Made by a program: the position numbers and the translations under genes. Shown piece after piece: positions 1-14,024 of a stretch of DNA of 64,000 bases. The notes under the pieces are model-generated. The model worked only from the letters and a program-made list of their open reading frames with translations. It was not told the origin of the DNA and did no database searches. The stretch spans positions 496,001 to 560,000 of the forward strand of contig NZ_FNZZ01000001.1 of the NCBI RefSeq assembly GCF_900109565.1. The letters are read 5' to 3'. Source of the stretch: Sphingomonas palmae (lineage in GTDB: Bacteria > Pseudomonadota > Alphaproteobacteria > Sphingomonadales > Sphingomonadaceae). Each line of letters opens with the position of its first letter. Within the stretch, counting starts at the first letter, position 1.

Positions 1-26
1 GCCGCCACGAGTGTAACGACACGCGA

Positions 27-629
27 TTAGCCGAGAAGGCCGATGATGCGGTCACCCAATCGTTCGGCCTCACCGCGATCGTGCGTGACGAGCAGGATAG
101 GCAATCGGGTGGCGTGCCGAATGGTCGCGACAGCGTTCATGGCATCGCCGCGACGCGCTGCGTCGAGCGAGGCGAGCGGCTCGTCGAGCAGCAGGAAGTC
201 TGGTTTGCTCAACAACGCGCGGCCGATCGCAACGCGCTTCGCCTCACCGCCCGAAAGGCTCCGCGGCCATCGATCGAGCAGGTGAGCAATGTCGAGAAGA
301 TTCGCAATTTCTGTGACTTGACGAGTGTCGCTTCCACCATAACGCAGGTTATCTTGGACACGTTTGTGCGGGAATAGTCGAGCGTCCTGAAAAACGTAGC
401 CCGCGCGGCGCTGCTCCGGAGCAAGGTTGATCCCAGCGTCTGCGTCGAACAAGGTGCGGCCCCCCACCCGAATATGGCCGCGGTCAGGTGTGACCAGGCC
501 GGCGATCATGTCGAGCATGCTTGTCTTGCCGGCACCTGATGGCGCGAACAGCACGGTGACGCCACCGGGGACGGCGAAGCGTGCAGCGATCTGCCCGCCG
601 CGGCCGGTTACGTTGACGTCAAAGGACAT
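27..629 (-). CDS. modC: Molybdate ABC transporter ATPase ModC (short form)
   Basis: Cytoplasmic ATPase that powers molybdate import with ModB and ModA. Of 200 residues, the Walker A motif APSGAGKTS lies near 29-37, the Q-loop near 81, the ABC signature LSGGE near 125-129 and Walker B FLLLDE near 145-150, with the switch histidine in LVTHD near 180. The protein ends right after the ATPase core; most ModC proteins are about 350 residues with a C-terminal molybdate-binding (TOBE/MOP) domain, which is absent here. The stop codon is inside the window, so this is not an edge effect. Its start overlaps the end of modB by 11 bases, consistent with translational coupling in modABC. The assignment as ModC rather than another small ABC ATPase rests on its position next to modAB. 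Confidence 0.88.
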   Translation of the reverse strand: MSFDVNVTGRGGQIAARFAVPGGVTVLFAPSGAGKTSMLDMIAGLVTPDRGHIRVGGRTLFDADAGINLAPEQRRAGYVFQDARLFPHKRVQDNLRYGGSDTRQVTEIANLLDIAHLLDRWPRSLSGGEAKRVAIGRALLSKPDFLLLDEPLASLDAARRGDAMNAVATIRHATRLPILLVTHDRGEAERLGDRIIGLLG

Positions 630-1317
630 GCATTCCCCTGCCCGCGCGGCGCACCAACGCGTCCGATGCGATCAGCGCGCCGAGCGACAGCGCGACCGAG
701 ATACCGGCCAGCCGCCACACCTGCTGCTCGCCTCCGGGTTGCTGGAGCGCGGCGTAGATGGCGAGCGGCAGCGTTTGCGTTTCGCCGGGCACGTTACTGA
801 CGAAGGTGACCGTCGCGCCGAACTCCCCGATCGAGCGCGCGAAGCCGAGGACGGCCGCGGCCAAGACGCCGGGCAGTGCGAGCGGCAGCGTGATCGTGGC
901 GTAAGTGCGCCACCGCGACGCGCCGAGCGTTCGCGCTGCCTGTTCCAGCCGCTGATCGACCGCCTCGATCGAGAGCCGCATCGCTCGCACCATCAGCGGC
1001 AATGCCATGACCGCCGCCGCGATCGTCGCGCCGGTCCAGCGAAACAACACGCTGACACCGAAACAATCCTCGAGCACGGACCCGATCGGTCCGGCCGGCG
1101 CGAAGGCCAGCAGCAGCATCCAGCCCGTCACCACGGGCGGCACGACGAGCGGCAGATGCACGATGCCATCCAGCAGCACCTTGCCTGGGAAGTGCCACCG
1201 CGCAAGAATCCAGGCGAGCAAGAAGGCAAAGGGCAGGCACGCGAGCGTCGCGGTGCCGCCGATCAGGAGCGACAGGCGTACGATCCCGCCGAGCTCACCT
1301 GCTGCGAAGTCAGTCAC
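619..1317 (-). CDS. modB: Molybdate ABC transporter permease ModB
   Basis: Inner-membrane permease of the molybdate importer. The 232 residues contain five or so hydrophobic segments and the EAA-type loop that docks on the ATPase (EQAARTLGAS...LPLALPG, about residues 133-155). Conserved ModB features such as HLPLVVPPVVTGW and FARSIGEFGAT are present. Its start overlaps the end of modA by 4 bases (ATGA arrangement) and its end overlaps modC, so the three genes form one operon. Length is normal for the family. Confidence 0.93.
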   Translation of the reverse strand: MTDFAAGELGGIVRLSLLIGGTATLACLPFAFLLAWILARWHFPGKVLLDGIVHLPLVVPPVVTGWMLLLAFAPAGPIGSVLEDCFGVSVLFRWTGATIAAAVMALPLMVRAMRLSIEAVDQRLEQAARTLGASRWRTYATITLPLALPGVLAAAVLGFARSIGEFGATVTFVSNVPGETQTLPLAIYAALQQPGGEQQVWRLAGISVALSLGALIASDALVRRAGRGMHVL

Positions 1318-2069
1318 CGCGTCGCGAAACCACGCCGCGCGAGGATGGCCTGCCCAGCTGGGGAGAGCAGAAAACGACGGAACTGCTCGCCTTCCATGTT
1401 CCTCGACCGGGCCACTCGCGCGATCGGGTAGATGATCGGCGCGTGACTGTTCGGCGGGAACACGCCAGCCAATCGGACCTTAGCCGAGGCGCGCGCGTCG
1501 GTCGCGTAGACGATGCCGAAGGGCGCTGCGCCGCGCTCGACCAGCGCGAGCGCGGCGCGCACGTTCTCGGCTCTGACGACATGCGGCTGAACGATCGCCC
1601 ACGCGCCCATGTGGGTCAGTGCCTGTTGTCCATAGCGGCCGGCGGGCACCGCGCTCGGATCGGCCATCGCCAGCGGTCCGGCAGCCAGCACACGCGCGAG
1701 CGCTTCGCCACGCAAACCGCCGAGCGAGCGGCCTCCCGCCTGTCCCACGACGACCAGCCGCCCCCGCGCGAGCACCGTGCGCGAACCCGGTGCGATCAGA
1801 TGGCGGCGTTGCAGTTGATCCATCCACTCGCTGTCGGCGGACACGAACAGGTCGGCGGGTGCGCCGGCTTCGATCTGCCGTGCAAGCGCCGACGAGGCGG
1901 CAAAAGCCAGCACCGGCCGCGGGTGGCCAGCGCGCGCCCAAGCATCCGCCGCATCAATCATCGCTTCCTGCATGCTAGCGGCGGCAAGCACGATCGGAGC
2001 CGGGGTCTTCGCCGCAGCAGGAGCCACGAGCAAGGTGGCGAACAGGATGACGATCAGCCGACGGATCAT
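1314..2069 (-). CDS. modA: Periplasmic molybdate-binding protein ModA
   Basis: Captures molybdate in the periplasm for ModB/ModC. The 251-residue product starts with a signal peptide (MIRRL then a hydrophobic stretch ending APAAAK). Family motifs follow: LAAASMQEA near 28-36, FAASSALARQI near 56-66 with the oxyanion-contacting serines, and GAPADLFVSADSEWMD near 69-84. It is the first gene of modABC. A 16-bp inverted repeat lies 11 bases upstream of its start (see 2080-2095). No clear Shine-Dalgarno sequence precedes the ATG. Confidence 0.93.
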   Translation of the reverse strand: MIRRLIVILFATLLVAPAAAKTPAPIVLAAASMQEAMIDAADAWARAGHPRPVLAFAASSALARQIEAGAPADLFVSADSEWMDQLQRRHLIAPGSRTVLARGRLVVVGQAGGRSLGGLRGEALARVLAAGPLAMADPSAVPAGRYGQQALTHMGAWAIVQPHVVRAENVRAALALVERGAAPFGIVYATDARASAKVRLAGVFPPNSHAPIIYPIARVARSRNMEGEQFRRFLLSPAGQAILARRGFATR

Positions 2070-2079
2070 GCGCTTTACT

Positions 2080-2095
2080 GTATCGCGCCAGATAC
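2080..2095. promoter_or_regulatory. Inverted repeat upstream of modA
   Basis: GTATC and GATAC arms of 5 bp separated by TGGCGC, 10 bases from the modA ATG. The position suits an operator or the -10 region of the modABC promoter. It does not resemble the classical ModE box, so any molybdate-dependent role is a guess. Confidence 0.3.
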
Positions 2096-2175
2096 CGTGA
2101 CGCCAGCCGTGCCTGATCTGCGGCTCAACATGCTCAATAGGCGCAACACGGCACTAGGACGGACGTTGCAGCTCG

Positions 2176-2724
2176 ATGACCGACGATCCCCGACCTGCAA
2201 CACTGGTGCTCAGCCGCGCGGTGAAGCCTGGAAAGGCGGACGCGCTGCGTCAGTGGATGGAAGAGGTGACCTCCGCGGCAGCAGCGGCAGGGGGCTTTGC
2301 CGGATCGGTCCGCCTGGGACAGACCAACGCGCTCCAACACCTGCTCTATCGCTTCCGCTCGCGCGCGTTGCTTGACGCCTTTCGCGCAAGCGAGGCTTTC
2401 AAGACGCTCGTAGCAGAGGGCGAGAAGCTCGCGACCGGGCTCGATCAGGTCGAGGATGGGTGCCGTGTTGAGATCGAGCTGCCAAGCGACGCCAGCGCAT
2501 CACCGTGGAAGCGCTTCGTCGTGACATGGCTATCTGTGCTGCCGGTCCTGCTCGTCGTCAGCACTGCGGCGCGCAAGCTGCTGCCGTTCCTGCCGGCGCC
2601 GCTCCAGGTCGCTGTCTCGTCGCTCGTCCTGACGTCGCTCCTGCAATGGGTTATCCTGCCACGCGTCCAGCATGCCGCACGCGCGTGGATGTTGAAGAGC
2701 ACGGCCGGCAAGCTGCGGACCTGA
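2176..2724 (+). CDS. ABM-domain protein with two C-terminal membrane segments
   Basis: 182 residues. Residues 8-100 look like an antibiotic biosynthesis monooxygenase (ABM) ferredoxin-like fold (LVLSRAVKPGKADALRQWM near the N-terminus, then the FRSRALLDAFRASEAF core). Residues 112-165 carry two hydrophobic helices (VTWLSVLPVLLVVS and LQVAVSSLVLTSLLQW), so the domain is anchored in the inner membrane. This architecture is known in a family of uncharacterised ABM-type proteins; substrate and reaction are unknown. It is transcribed divergently from modABC with 106 bases between starts, and it converges on lepA. Confidence 0.75.
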   Translation: MTDDPRPATLVLSRAVKPGKADALRQWMEEVTSAAAAAGGFAGSVRLGQTNALQHLLYRFRSRALLDAFRASEAFKTLVAEGEKLATGLDQVEDGCRVEIELPSDASASPWKRFVVTWLSVLPVLLVVSTAARKLLPFLPAPLQVAVSSLVLTSLLQWVILPRVQHAARAWMLKSTAGKLRT

Positions 2725-2745
2725 CGGCCGGGTCGCGCCGCTAAA

Positions 2746-4557
<1,812 letters not shown>

Positions 4558-4611
4558 GATCCGCGCGCGTTAGCAGGCGCGCGGCAAAAGCCAAAGCGCC
4601 GCGCTTGCCGA

Positions 4612-5124
4612 TCAGCCCGCCGCGCGGATCGCGGCGAGCGCCGACAGGTAGCGGGCGCTTCCCTGCCCCGACACCAATGTCCAGCGTACCCCGCGACGCT
4701 CAAGCTCGAGACGTGACAGGTCGAAAAATCGCTGCCGCTCGGCCTGCGTGCCGAACATGCGCGTGCCGTCTGCCTCCCACCGCAGGTCGATGTCGAACAA
4801 CAGGTAGAGATCGGCGGTGTTGGTCCAGCGTGCGAACCACGGGTCGCGGCGCCCGAACATCATATCCGCCCACACCGCCGTCATCAGCGGATCAGTGTCG
4901 AGGATCACCGGCTGGTCACCCGACGCAACCGCCGCGCGCGTCTTGGCGTCGTGCCCGCGCGCGATCGCAACCAGGTCCGCCATTGTCAGGTCGGTGCCGT
5001 GCTGCTCGCAATAGGCGCGGCCGAACTCGGCGACGCACTGGGCATCGAAGTGGCGTGCCAGCCGGGGCGCCATCGTCGACTTGCCGGTGCTCTCGGGTCC
5101 GTGCAGACAGATGGTGCGCAACAT
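4612..5124 (-). CDS. NadR-type ribosylnicotinamide kinase
   Basis: 170 residues matching the kinase domain of NadR, which phosphorylates nicotinamide riboside to NMN. The P-loop GPESTGKS is at residues 9-16, followed by VAEFGRAY, DTDPLMTAVWAD and DLYLLFDIDLRWEADGTR, all typical of this group. It lacks the N-terminal repressor and adenylyltransferase domains of enterobacterial NadR. The ATG at 5124 overlaps the pnuC stop by one base (TGATG), so transport and phosphorylation are translationally coupled. A longer in-frame ORF extends upstream but has no family similarity; the start chosen gives a protein beginning MLRTICLHG. Confidence 0.88.
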   Translation of the reverse strand: MLRTICLHGPESTGKSTMAPRLARHFDAQCVAEFGRAYCEQHGTDLTMADLVAIARGHDAKTRAAVASGDQPVILDTDPLMTAVWADMMFGRRDPWFARWTNTADLYLLFDIDLRWEADGTRMFGTQAERQRFFDLSRLELERRGVRWTLVSGQGSARYLSALAAIRAAG

Positions 5125-5849
5125 CAGGTGGCGATGATCCCTGGCGCCGATCGACATACGGCGCGGCGCCAGTCGATAAGCCCCCACACCGACAAGGCAA
5201 GATAAAGCAGGTAGAACGCGGCAAACAGGTACAGCTGCTTGGCGAGGTAGAGCGGTACCGAGGCGACATCGACTGCAATCCACAGCCACCATTGCTCGAC
5301 GCGCCGCTTGGCCATCAGCAACTGCGCCGCGACGCTGGTGCCGGCGATCAGCGCATCCCAGATCGGATAAGAGGCGTCGGTGAAGCGATGAACGAGCGTC
5401 GCCCAACTGAGTGAAGCAACGAGGGTCCCGGCCAACCAGCGCAAGCGAGTGGACGCTGACATATGCGTTACTCGCACCGCACCCGCGGCGTCCGTGCTGC
5501 GAGACCAGTTGAGCCAGCCGTAGACGTTCGCGACGACGAAGAACGCCTGCAACAGCGCGTCACTGTACAGCCGGTGCTCGAACACCACGACGCCGAGCAA
5601 CGTGACCGAAGCGATGCCGCACGGGAACGTCCACACACTTCGCCGCGCAGCAAACGCGACGCAGGCGAGGCCCAGCAAGGTCGCGATCCAATCGATGCCG
5701 CCCGTAGCGCCTGCTACTTCGCAGGCGGGCGCGACGCCATCTTCAAGCTCGATCAGCTCCGCTGGAAATTTGCGCGACGACCCGCTTGCAGCCGCTGATT
5801 TCGCTGATATAAGCCGCCGCCTGCCCCCGACCTGGTCGGGTAAGCACAT
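5124..5849 (-). CDS. pnuC: Nicotinamide riboside transporter PnuC (start uncertain)
   Basis: Inner-membrane facilitator for nicotinamide riboside. Recognisable motifs are FEHRLYSDALLQAFF, VYGWLNW, and the repeated tryptophan-rich helices ending WWLWIAVDVASVPLYL, LYLFAAFYLLYLALSVWGLIDW. About seven membrane segments. The start is a problem: between the ATG at 5849, which lies 4 bases from the tRNA-Pro gene on the other strand, and the first membrane helix there is no ATG, GTG or TTG. The first internal option is TTG at 5678, which would trim helix 1. An upstream extension through the tRNA antisense (MVGERGFEPP...) is an artefact. The range given uses ATG 5849. It is paired with the NadR-type kinase downstream. 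Confidence 0.82.
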   Translation of the reverse strand: MCLPDQVGGRRRLISAKSAAASGSSRKFPAELIELEDGVAPACEVAGATGGIDWIATLLGLACVAFAARRSVWTFPCGIASVTLLGVVVFEHRLYSDALLQAFFVVANVYGWLNWSRSTDAAGAVRVTHMSASTRLRWLAGTLVASLSWATLVHRFTDASYPIWDALIAGTSVAAQLLMAKRRVEQWWLWIAVDVASVPLYLAKQLYLFAAFYLLYLALSVWGLIDWRRAVCRSAPGIIAT

Positions 5850-5852
5850 GGT

Positions 5853-5929
5853 CGGGGAATAGCTCAGCCTGGTAGAGCACTGCCTTCGGGAGGCAGGGGC
5901 CGGAGGTTCGAATCCTCTTTCCCCGACCA
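5853..5929 (+). tRNA. tRNA-Pro (anticodon CGG)
   Basis: 77 nt including an encoded CCA. The acceptor CGGGGAA pairs with TTCCCCG. The D stem is GCTC/GAGC, the anticodon stem CTGCC/GGCAG with loop TTCGGGA gives anticodon CGG, and the T arm GGAGG-TTCGAAT-CCTCT is intact. It reads the abundant CCG proline codon of this GC-rich genome. It is divergent from pnuC. Confidence 0.97.
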
Positions 5930-5978
5930 ACTTTCCCGCGCTTTAGGTCTCAGCGTGTACGCGCCAGCCTCGCCGAGT

Positions 5979-6003
5979 AAAAGCCGCTCGTCAGATGAGC
6001 GGC
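5979..6003 (-). terminator. Rho-independent terminator after queH
   Basis: On the minus strand, stem GCCGCTC/GAGCGGC (7 bp, 7-nt loop) is followed by TTTT. It lies 14 bases beyond the queH stop codon. Confidence 0.7.
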
Positions 6004-6016
6004 ACGGCGCGCAGCT

Positions 6017-6676
6017 TCAGCCTTTCACCTCGTCACTGTAGTAGAGTTCACCGATGCGTATCTCTTCGCGGCCCTGCGCCACGCGATGCGCGTTGCTGTC
6101 ACGCAGCGAGTAGACGCAGCCGCAATATTCCTGCTGGTAGAAGCGCTCGCGCTTCGATATCTCGATCATGCGCGCGGCTCCGCCCCCCTTGCGCCAGTTG
6201 AACGTCCAATAGTCGATGCCGGGATAATGCGACGCGGCACGCTCGCCCGAACCATTGATCTGGTTCATGTCCTTCCAGCGCGAGATACCGAGCGACGAGG
6301 TGATGACGGGAAAGCCGTGCTCGTGCGCGTAGAGCGCGGTACGCTCGAAGCGCATGTCGAAGCACATCGTGCAACGCGCGCCCCGTTCGGGCTCCCACTC
6401 CATCCCCTTGGCGCGCTTGAACCAGTTCACCGTGTCGTAATCGGCGTCGACGAACGGCACGTCGTGCTCGCGCGCGAAGCGGATGTTCTCCTCCTTGCGG
6501 AGCAGATATTCTTCCTTCGGGTGGATGTTTGGATTGTAGAAGAAGATCGTATAGTCGATCCCGCTCGCGGTCATCGCTTCCATCACCTCGCCCGAGCATG
6601 GCGCGCAGCACGAGTGAAGCAGCACTTTCTTCTCGCCGTTGGGCGGCACGAGGACGGGACGTTGAAGCTCAGTCAT
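6017..6676 (-). CDS. queH: Epoxyqueuosine reductase QueH
   Basis: Last step of queuosine synthesis in tRNA (epoxyqueuosine to queuosine), non-homologous to QueG. 219 residues. It carries the family's cysteine sets: C23-C24-x2-C27 (HSCCAPC), C102-x2-C105 (RCTMC) and C185-x-C187 (YCGC), which bind the Fe-S and iron cofactors. Motifs FFYNPNIHP and [11 protein letters not shown] also fit the DUF208/QueH family. It is divergent from dinB and has its own terminator. Confidence 0.93.
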   Translation of the reverse strand: MTELQRPVLVPPNGEKKVLLHSCCAPCSGEVMEAMTASGIDYTIFFYNPNIHPKEEYLLRKEENIRFAREHDVPFVDADYDTVNWFKRAKGMEWEPERGARCTMCFDMRFERTALYAHEHGFPVITSSLGISRWKDMNQINGSGERAASHYPGIDYWTFNWRKGGGAARMIEISKRERFYQQEYCGCVYSLRDSNAHRVAQGREEIRIGELYYSDEVKG

Positions 6677-6729
6677 GCCGGTTGCCTTAGCGGATCGTGC
6701 GACGAGCGAAAACTGTCCGAGCGACTGGC

Positions 6730-6744
6730 GAACGAAACGGGTAC
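6730..6744. promoter_or_regulatory. Candidate LexA (SOS) box for dinB
   Basis: GAAC-N7-GTAC, one base off the alphaproteobacterial LexA pattern GAAC-N7-GAAC / GTTC-N7-GTTC. It lies 32 bases upstream of the dinB GTG, with a TATACT -10-like hexamer at 6765-6770. The position suits SOS repression of an error-prone polymerase. Confidence 0.4.
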
Positions 6745-6776
6745 ACGGAAGCGTCGCAGGCGATTATACTCGCTCG

Positions 6777-7862
6777 GTGACCGAGGCACCCGTCCGAAAG
6801 ATCATCCACGTCGACATGGACGCCTTTTACGCGTCGGTGGAGCAGCGCGACGATCCGGCGCTGCGCGGCCGCCCGCTGGCGGTCGGCGGATCGAGCCTTC
6901 GCGGCGTCGTGGCGGCGGCGAGTTACGAGGCGCGCGTGTTCGGCGTCCGCTCAGCGATGCCATCGTCGGTAGCGCGGCGACGCTGCCCGGAACTGCTGTT
7001 CGTCAAACCACGGTTCGAGGTGTATGCCGCGGTCAGCCGGCAGATCCACGCCATCTTCGCCGACTACACCGCCGATATCGAGCCGCTGAGCCTGGATGAG
7101 GCCTATCTCGACGTGACAGTCGACCACCGCGAGCTCGGTTCGGCGAAGGCGATCGCGGAGGAAATTCGTGCGCGTATTAAGTCGGTAACGCGACTGACGG
7201 CTTCTGCCGGGGTCAGCTACAACAAGTTCATCGCGAAACTCGCGTCGGACCAGAACAAGCCGGACGGATTGTGCGTCATCCCGCCCGGCAAGGGCGCAGC
7301 CTTCGTCGCCAGCCTGCCGGTCAAGCGCTTCCACGGCGTCGGACCGGTCACTGCGGCGAAGATGTCGCGGCTCGGGATCGAGACGGGCGCCGACCTGCGC
7401 AATCAATCGATCGAGTTCCTGCGTGCGCAGTTCGGCAGCTACGCCGAATATCTTCACCGCGCCGCTCGCGGGATCGACGAGCGCCCCGTCCGCTCCAGCC
7501 GCGCGAGCAAATCGATCGGAGCGGAGCGCACATTCGAGCGCAATCTGTTCACCCCGGACGAGATCGATGCCGCGCTGGCGCACGTCGCCACCACGGCCTG
7601 GGCACGCGCGGAGCGAAAGCAGGCGCGCGGTCGTACGGTGACGCTCAAACTGCGCGACAGCAATTTCCACACCATCACCCGAGCGCGCTCGCTCGGCGAG
7701 CCGGTCGCCAGCGAGGCGGAGATGCTCGCGATCGGTCGTTTGCTGATTGCACCGGAACTGCCGGTCGCGGGGGGCATCCGATTGCTGGGATTGACGCTGT
7801 CCAGCATAGTCAGGGGTCACGAGCAGGTACAACCCGGATTGCCGCTGATCATGACGGAATAA
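6777..7862 (+). CDS. dinB: DNA polymerase IV (DinB)
   Basis: Y-family translesion polymerase acting at damaged templates. 361 residues from the GTG at 6777, close to the family length of about 350; the longer ORF upstream adds 34 residues without family similarity. Catalytic motifs are IHVDMDAFYASVE near residues 10-22 and PLSLDEAYLDVT near 105-116; the two helix-hairpin-helix thumb segments and little-finger domain follow (KRFHGVGPVTAAKM, SKSIGAERTFERNL). A LexA-like site precedes it. It converges on glgX with a 20-base gap. Confidence 0.95.
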   Translation: MTEAPVRKIIHVDMDAFYASVEQRDDPALRGRPLAVGGSSLRGVVAAASYEARVFGVRSAMPSSVARRRCPELLFVKPRFEVYAAVSRQIHAIFADYTADIEPLSLDEAYLDVTVDHRELGSAKAIAEEIRARIKSVTRLTASAGVSYNKFIAKLASDQNKPDGLCVIPPGKGAAFVASLPVKRFHGVGPVTAAKMSRLGIETGADLRNQSIEFLRAQFGSYAEYLHRAARGIDERPVRSSRASKSIGAERTFERNLFTPDEIDAALAHVATTAWARAERKQARGRTVTLKLRDSNFHTITRARSLGEPVASEAEMLAIGRLLIAPELPVAGGIRLLGLTLSSIVRGHEQVQPGLPLIMTE

Positions 7863-7882
7863 CCGTGCGGCCAGCTCAGCCC

Positions 7883-12718
<4,836 letters not shown>

Positions 12719-12723
12719 GTGCT

Positions 12724-13992
12724 TCAGCCCAGCCGATCGATCATCGGCTGCGTGATGAGGCAGATGCCCTTGTCGGTGCGGCGAAAGCGGTGCGCATCGG
12801 CAACCGGGTCTTCGCCCACCACCAGCCCGTCGGGGATGTGAACACCGCGATCGATCACCACGCGGCTCAATCGCGCACCGCGCCCGATGTGAGTGTACGG
12901 CAGCACCACCGCTTCATCGAGGCAGGAATAGCTGTGCGCACGCACGCCAGTCGACAGCAGCGAGCGATGGATCGTCGAACCCGACACGATGCAATCGCCC
13001 GCGATCAGGCTCGACACCGCCGAGCCGCGCCGCCCGTCGTGATCGTGGACGAACTTCGCCGGCGGCGTGATCTCCGAATAGGTCCACAGCGGCCAGCTGC
13101 GATCGTAGAGGTCGAGCTGCGGCACGACATCGGTCAGATCGATGTTCGCTTCCCAGTAAGCATCGACGGTGCCGACGTCGCGCCAATAGGCGGCGGGCTC
13201 CTCCGCAGTGCGGACGCAGCTGTCACCGAACCTGTGCGCCTGTGCGTGGCCGTGCTTTACCAGATAGGGTATCAGGTCCTTGCCAAAGTCGCGGCTTGAA
13301 CCTGGGGTATCCGCATCGCGGCGCAGCTCGTCGATCAGCAGACGCGTGGAGAAGACGTAGATACCCAGACTGGCGAGCGCAACGTCGGGCTGGCCGGGGA
13401 TCGCCGGCGGGTCGGCGGGCTTTTCGACGAAGTCGACGATGCGGTCGTCGGCGTCGACGTGCATAACCCCGAAGCCCACCGCCTCCATTCGCGGCACCTC
13501 CATGCAGGCGACGGTTACGTCGGCGCCGCTGTTGCAATGCTGCTGGAGCATTACCTCATAATCCATCTTGTAGATGTGGTCGCCCGCCAGGATGACCATG
13601 AACTCGGGCGCGTAGCTCTCAATGATGTCGATGTTCTGGTACACCGCGTCAGCGGTGCCCTCGTACCATTGGAATTCGCTGACACGCTGCGACGCGGGCA
13701 GAATGTCGAAACTCTCGTTGCGTTCGGGGCGCAGGAAGTTCCAGCCGCGTTGCAGGTGGCGGATCAGGCTGTGCGCCTTGTACTGCGTCGCGACGCCGAT
13801 GCGGCGGATGCCGGAATTGATCGCGTTTGACAGCGCGAAGTCGATGATCCTGCTCTTGCCGCCGAAATAGACTGCCGGCTTGGCACGGGTGTCGGTCAGT
13901 TCCGCCAGGCGACTGCCGCGTCCGCCCGCCAGCACATAGGCCATCGCGTCTCGCGCCAGCGGGTGGCTGCGTCGTGGATCGTGCTGCGTCAT
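12724..13992 (-). CDS. glgC: Glucose-1-phosphate adenylyltransferase GlgC
   Basis: Makes ADP-glucose from glucose-1-phosphate and ATP, the committed and normally allosterically controlled step of glycogen synthesis. 422 residues. The nucleotide loop [11 protein letters not shown] sits near 19-29, followed by [33 protein letters not shown] carries the catalytic Asp. A left-handed beta-helix forms the C-terminus. It lies 32 bases downstream of glgB. Confidence 0.96.
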   Translation of the reverse strand: MTQHDPRRSHPLARDAMAYVLAGGRGSRLAELTDTRAKPAVYFGGKSRIIDFALSNAINSGIRRIGVATQYKAHSLIRHLQRGWNFLRPERNESFDILPASQRVSEFQWYEGTADAVYQNIDIIESYAPEFMVILAGDHIYKMDYEVMLQQHCNSGADVTVACMEVPRMEAVGFGVMHVDADDRIVDFVEKPADPPAIPGQPDVALASLGIYVFSTRLLIDELRRDADTPGSSRDFGKDLIPYLVKHGHAQAHRFGDSCVRTAEEPAAYWRDVGTVDAYWEANIDLTDVVPQLDLYDRSWPLWTYSEITPPAKFVHDHDGRRGSAVSSLIAGDCIVSGSTIHRSLLSTGVRAHSYSCLDEAVVLPYTHIGRGARLSRVVIDRGVHIPDGLVVGEDPVADAHRFRRTDKGICLITQPMIDRLG

Positions 13993-14024
13993 CCCGTTCC
14001 TCCCCTTCGCGTCGCGGTACGCGC

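Noticed and set aside
427-1431. 334-codon plus-strand ORF across modC/modB/modA
   Set aside because: Crosses three real gene borders on the other strand and is extremely Arg-rich.
5850-5930. N-terminal extension of pnuC (MVGERGFEPP...)
   Set aside because: This is the antisense of tRNA-Pro, a well-known false translation.
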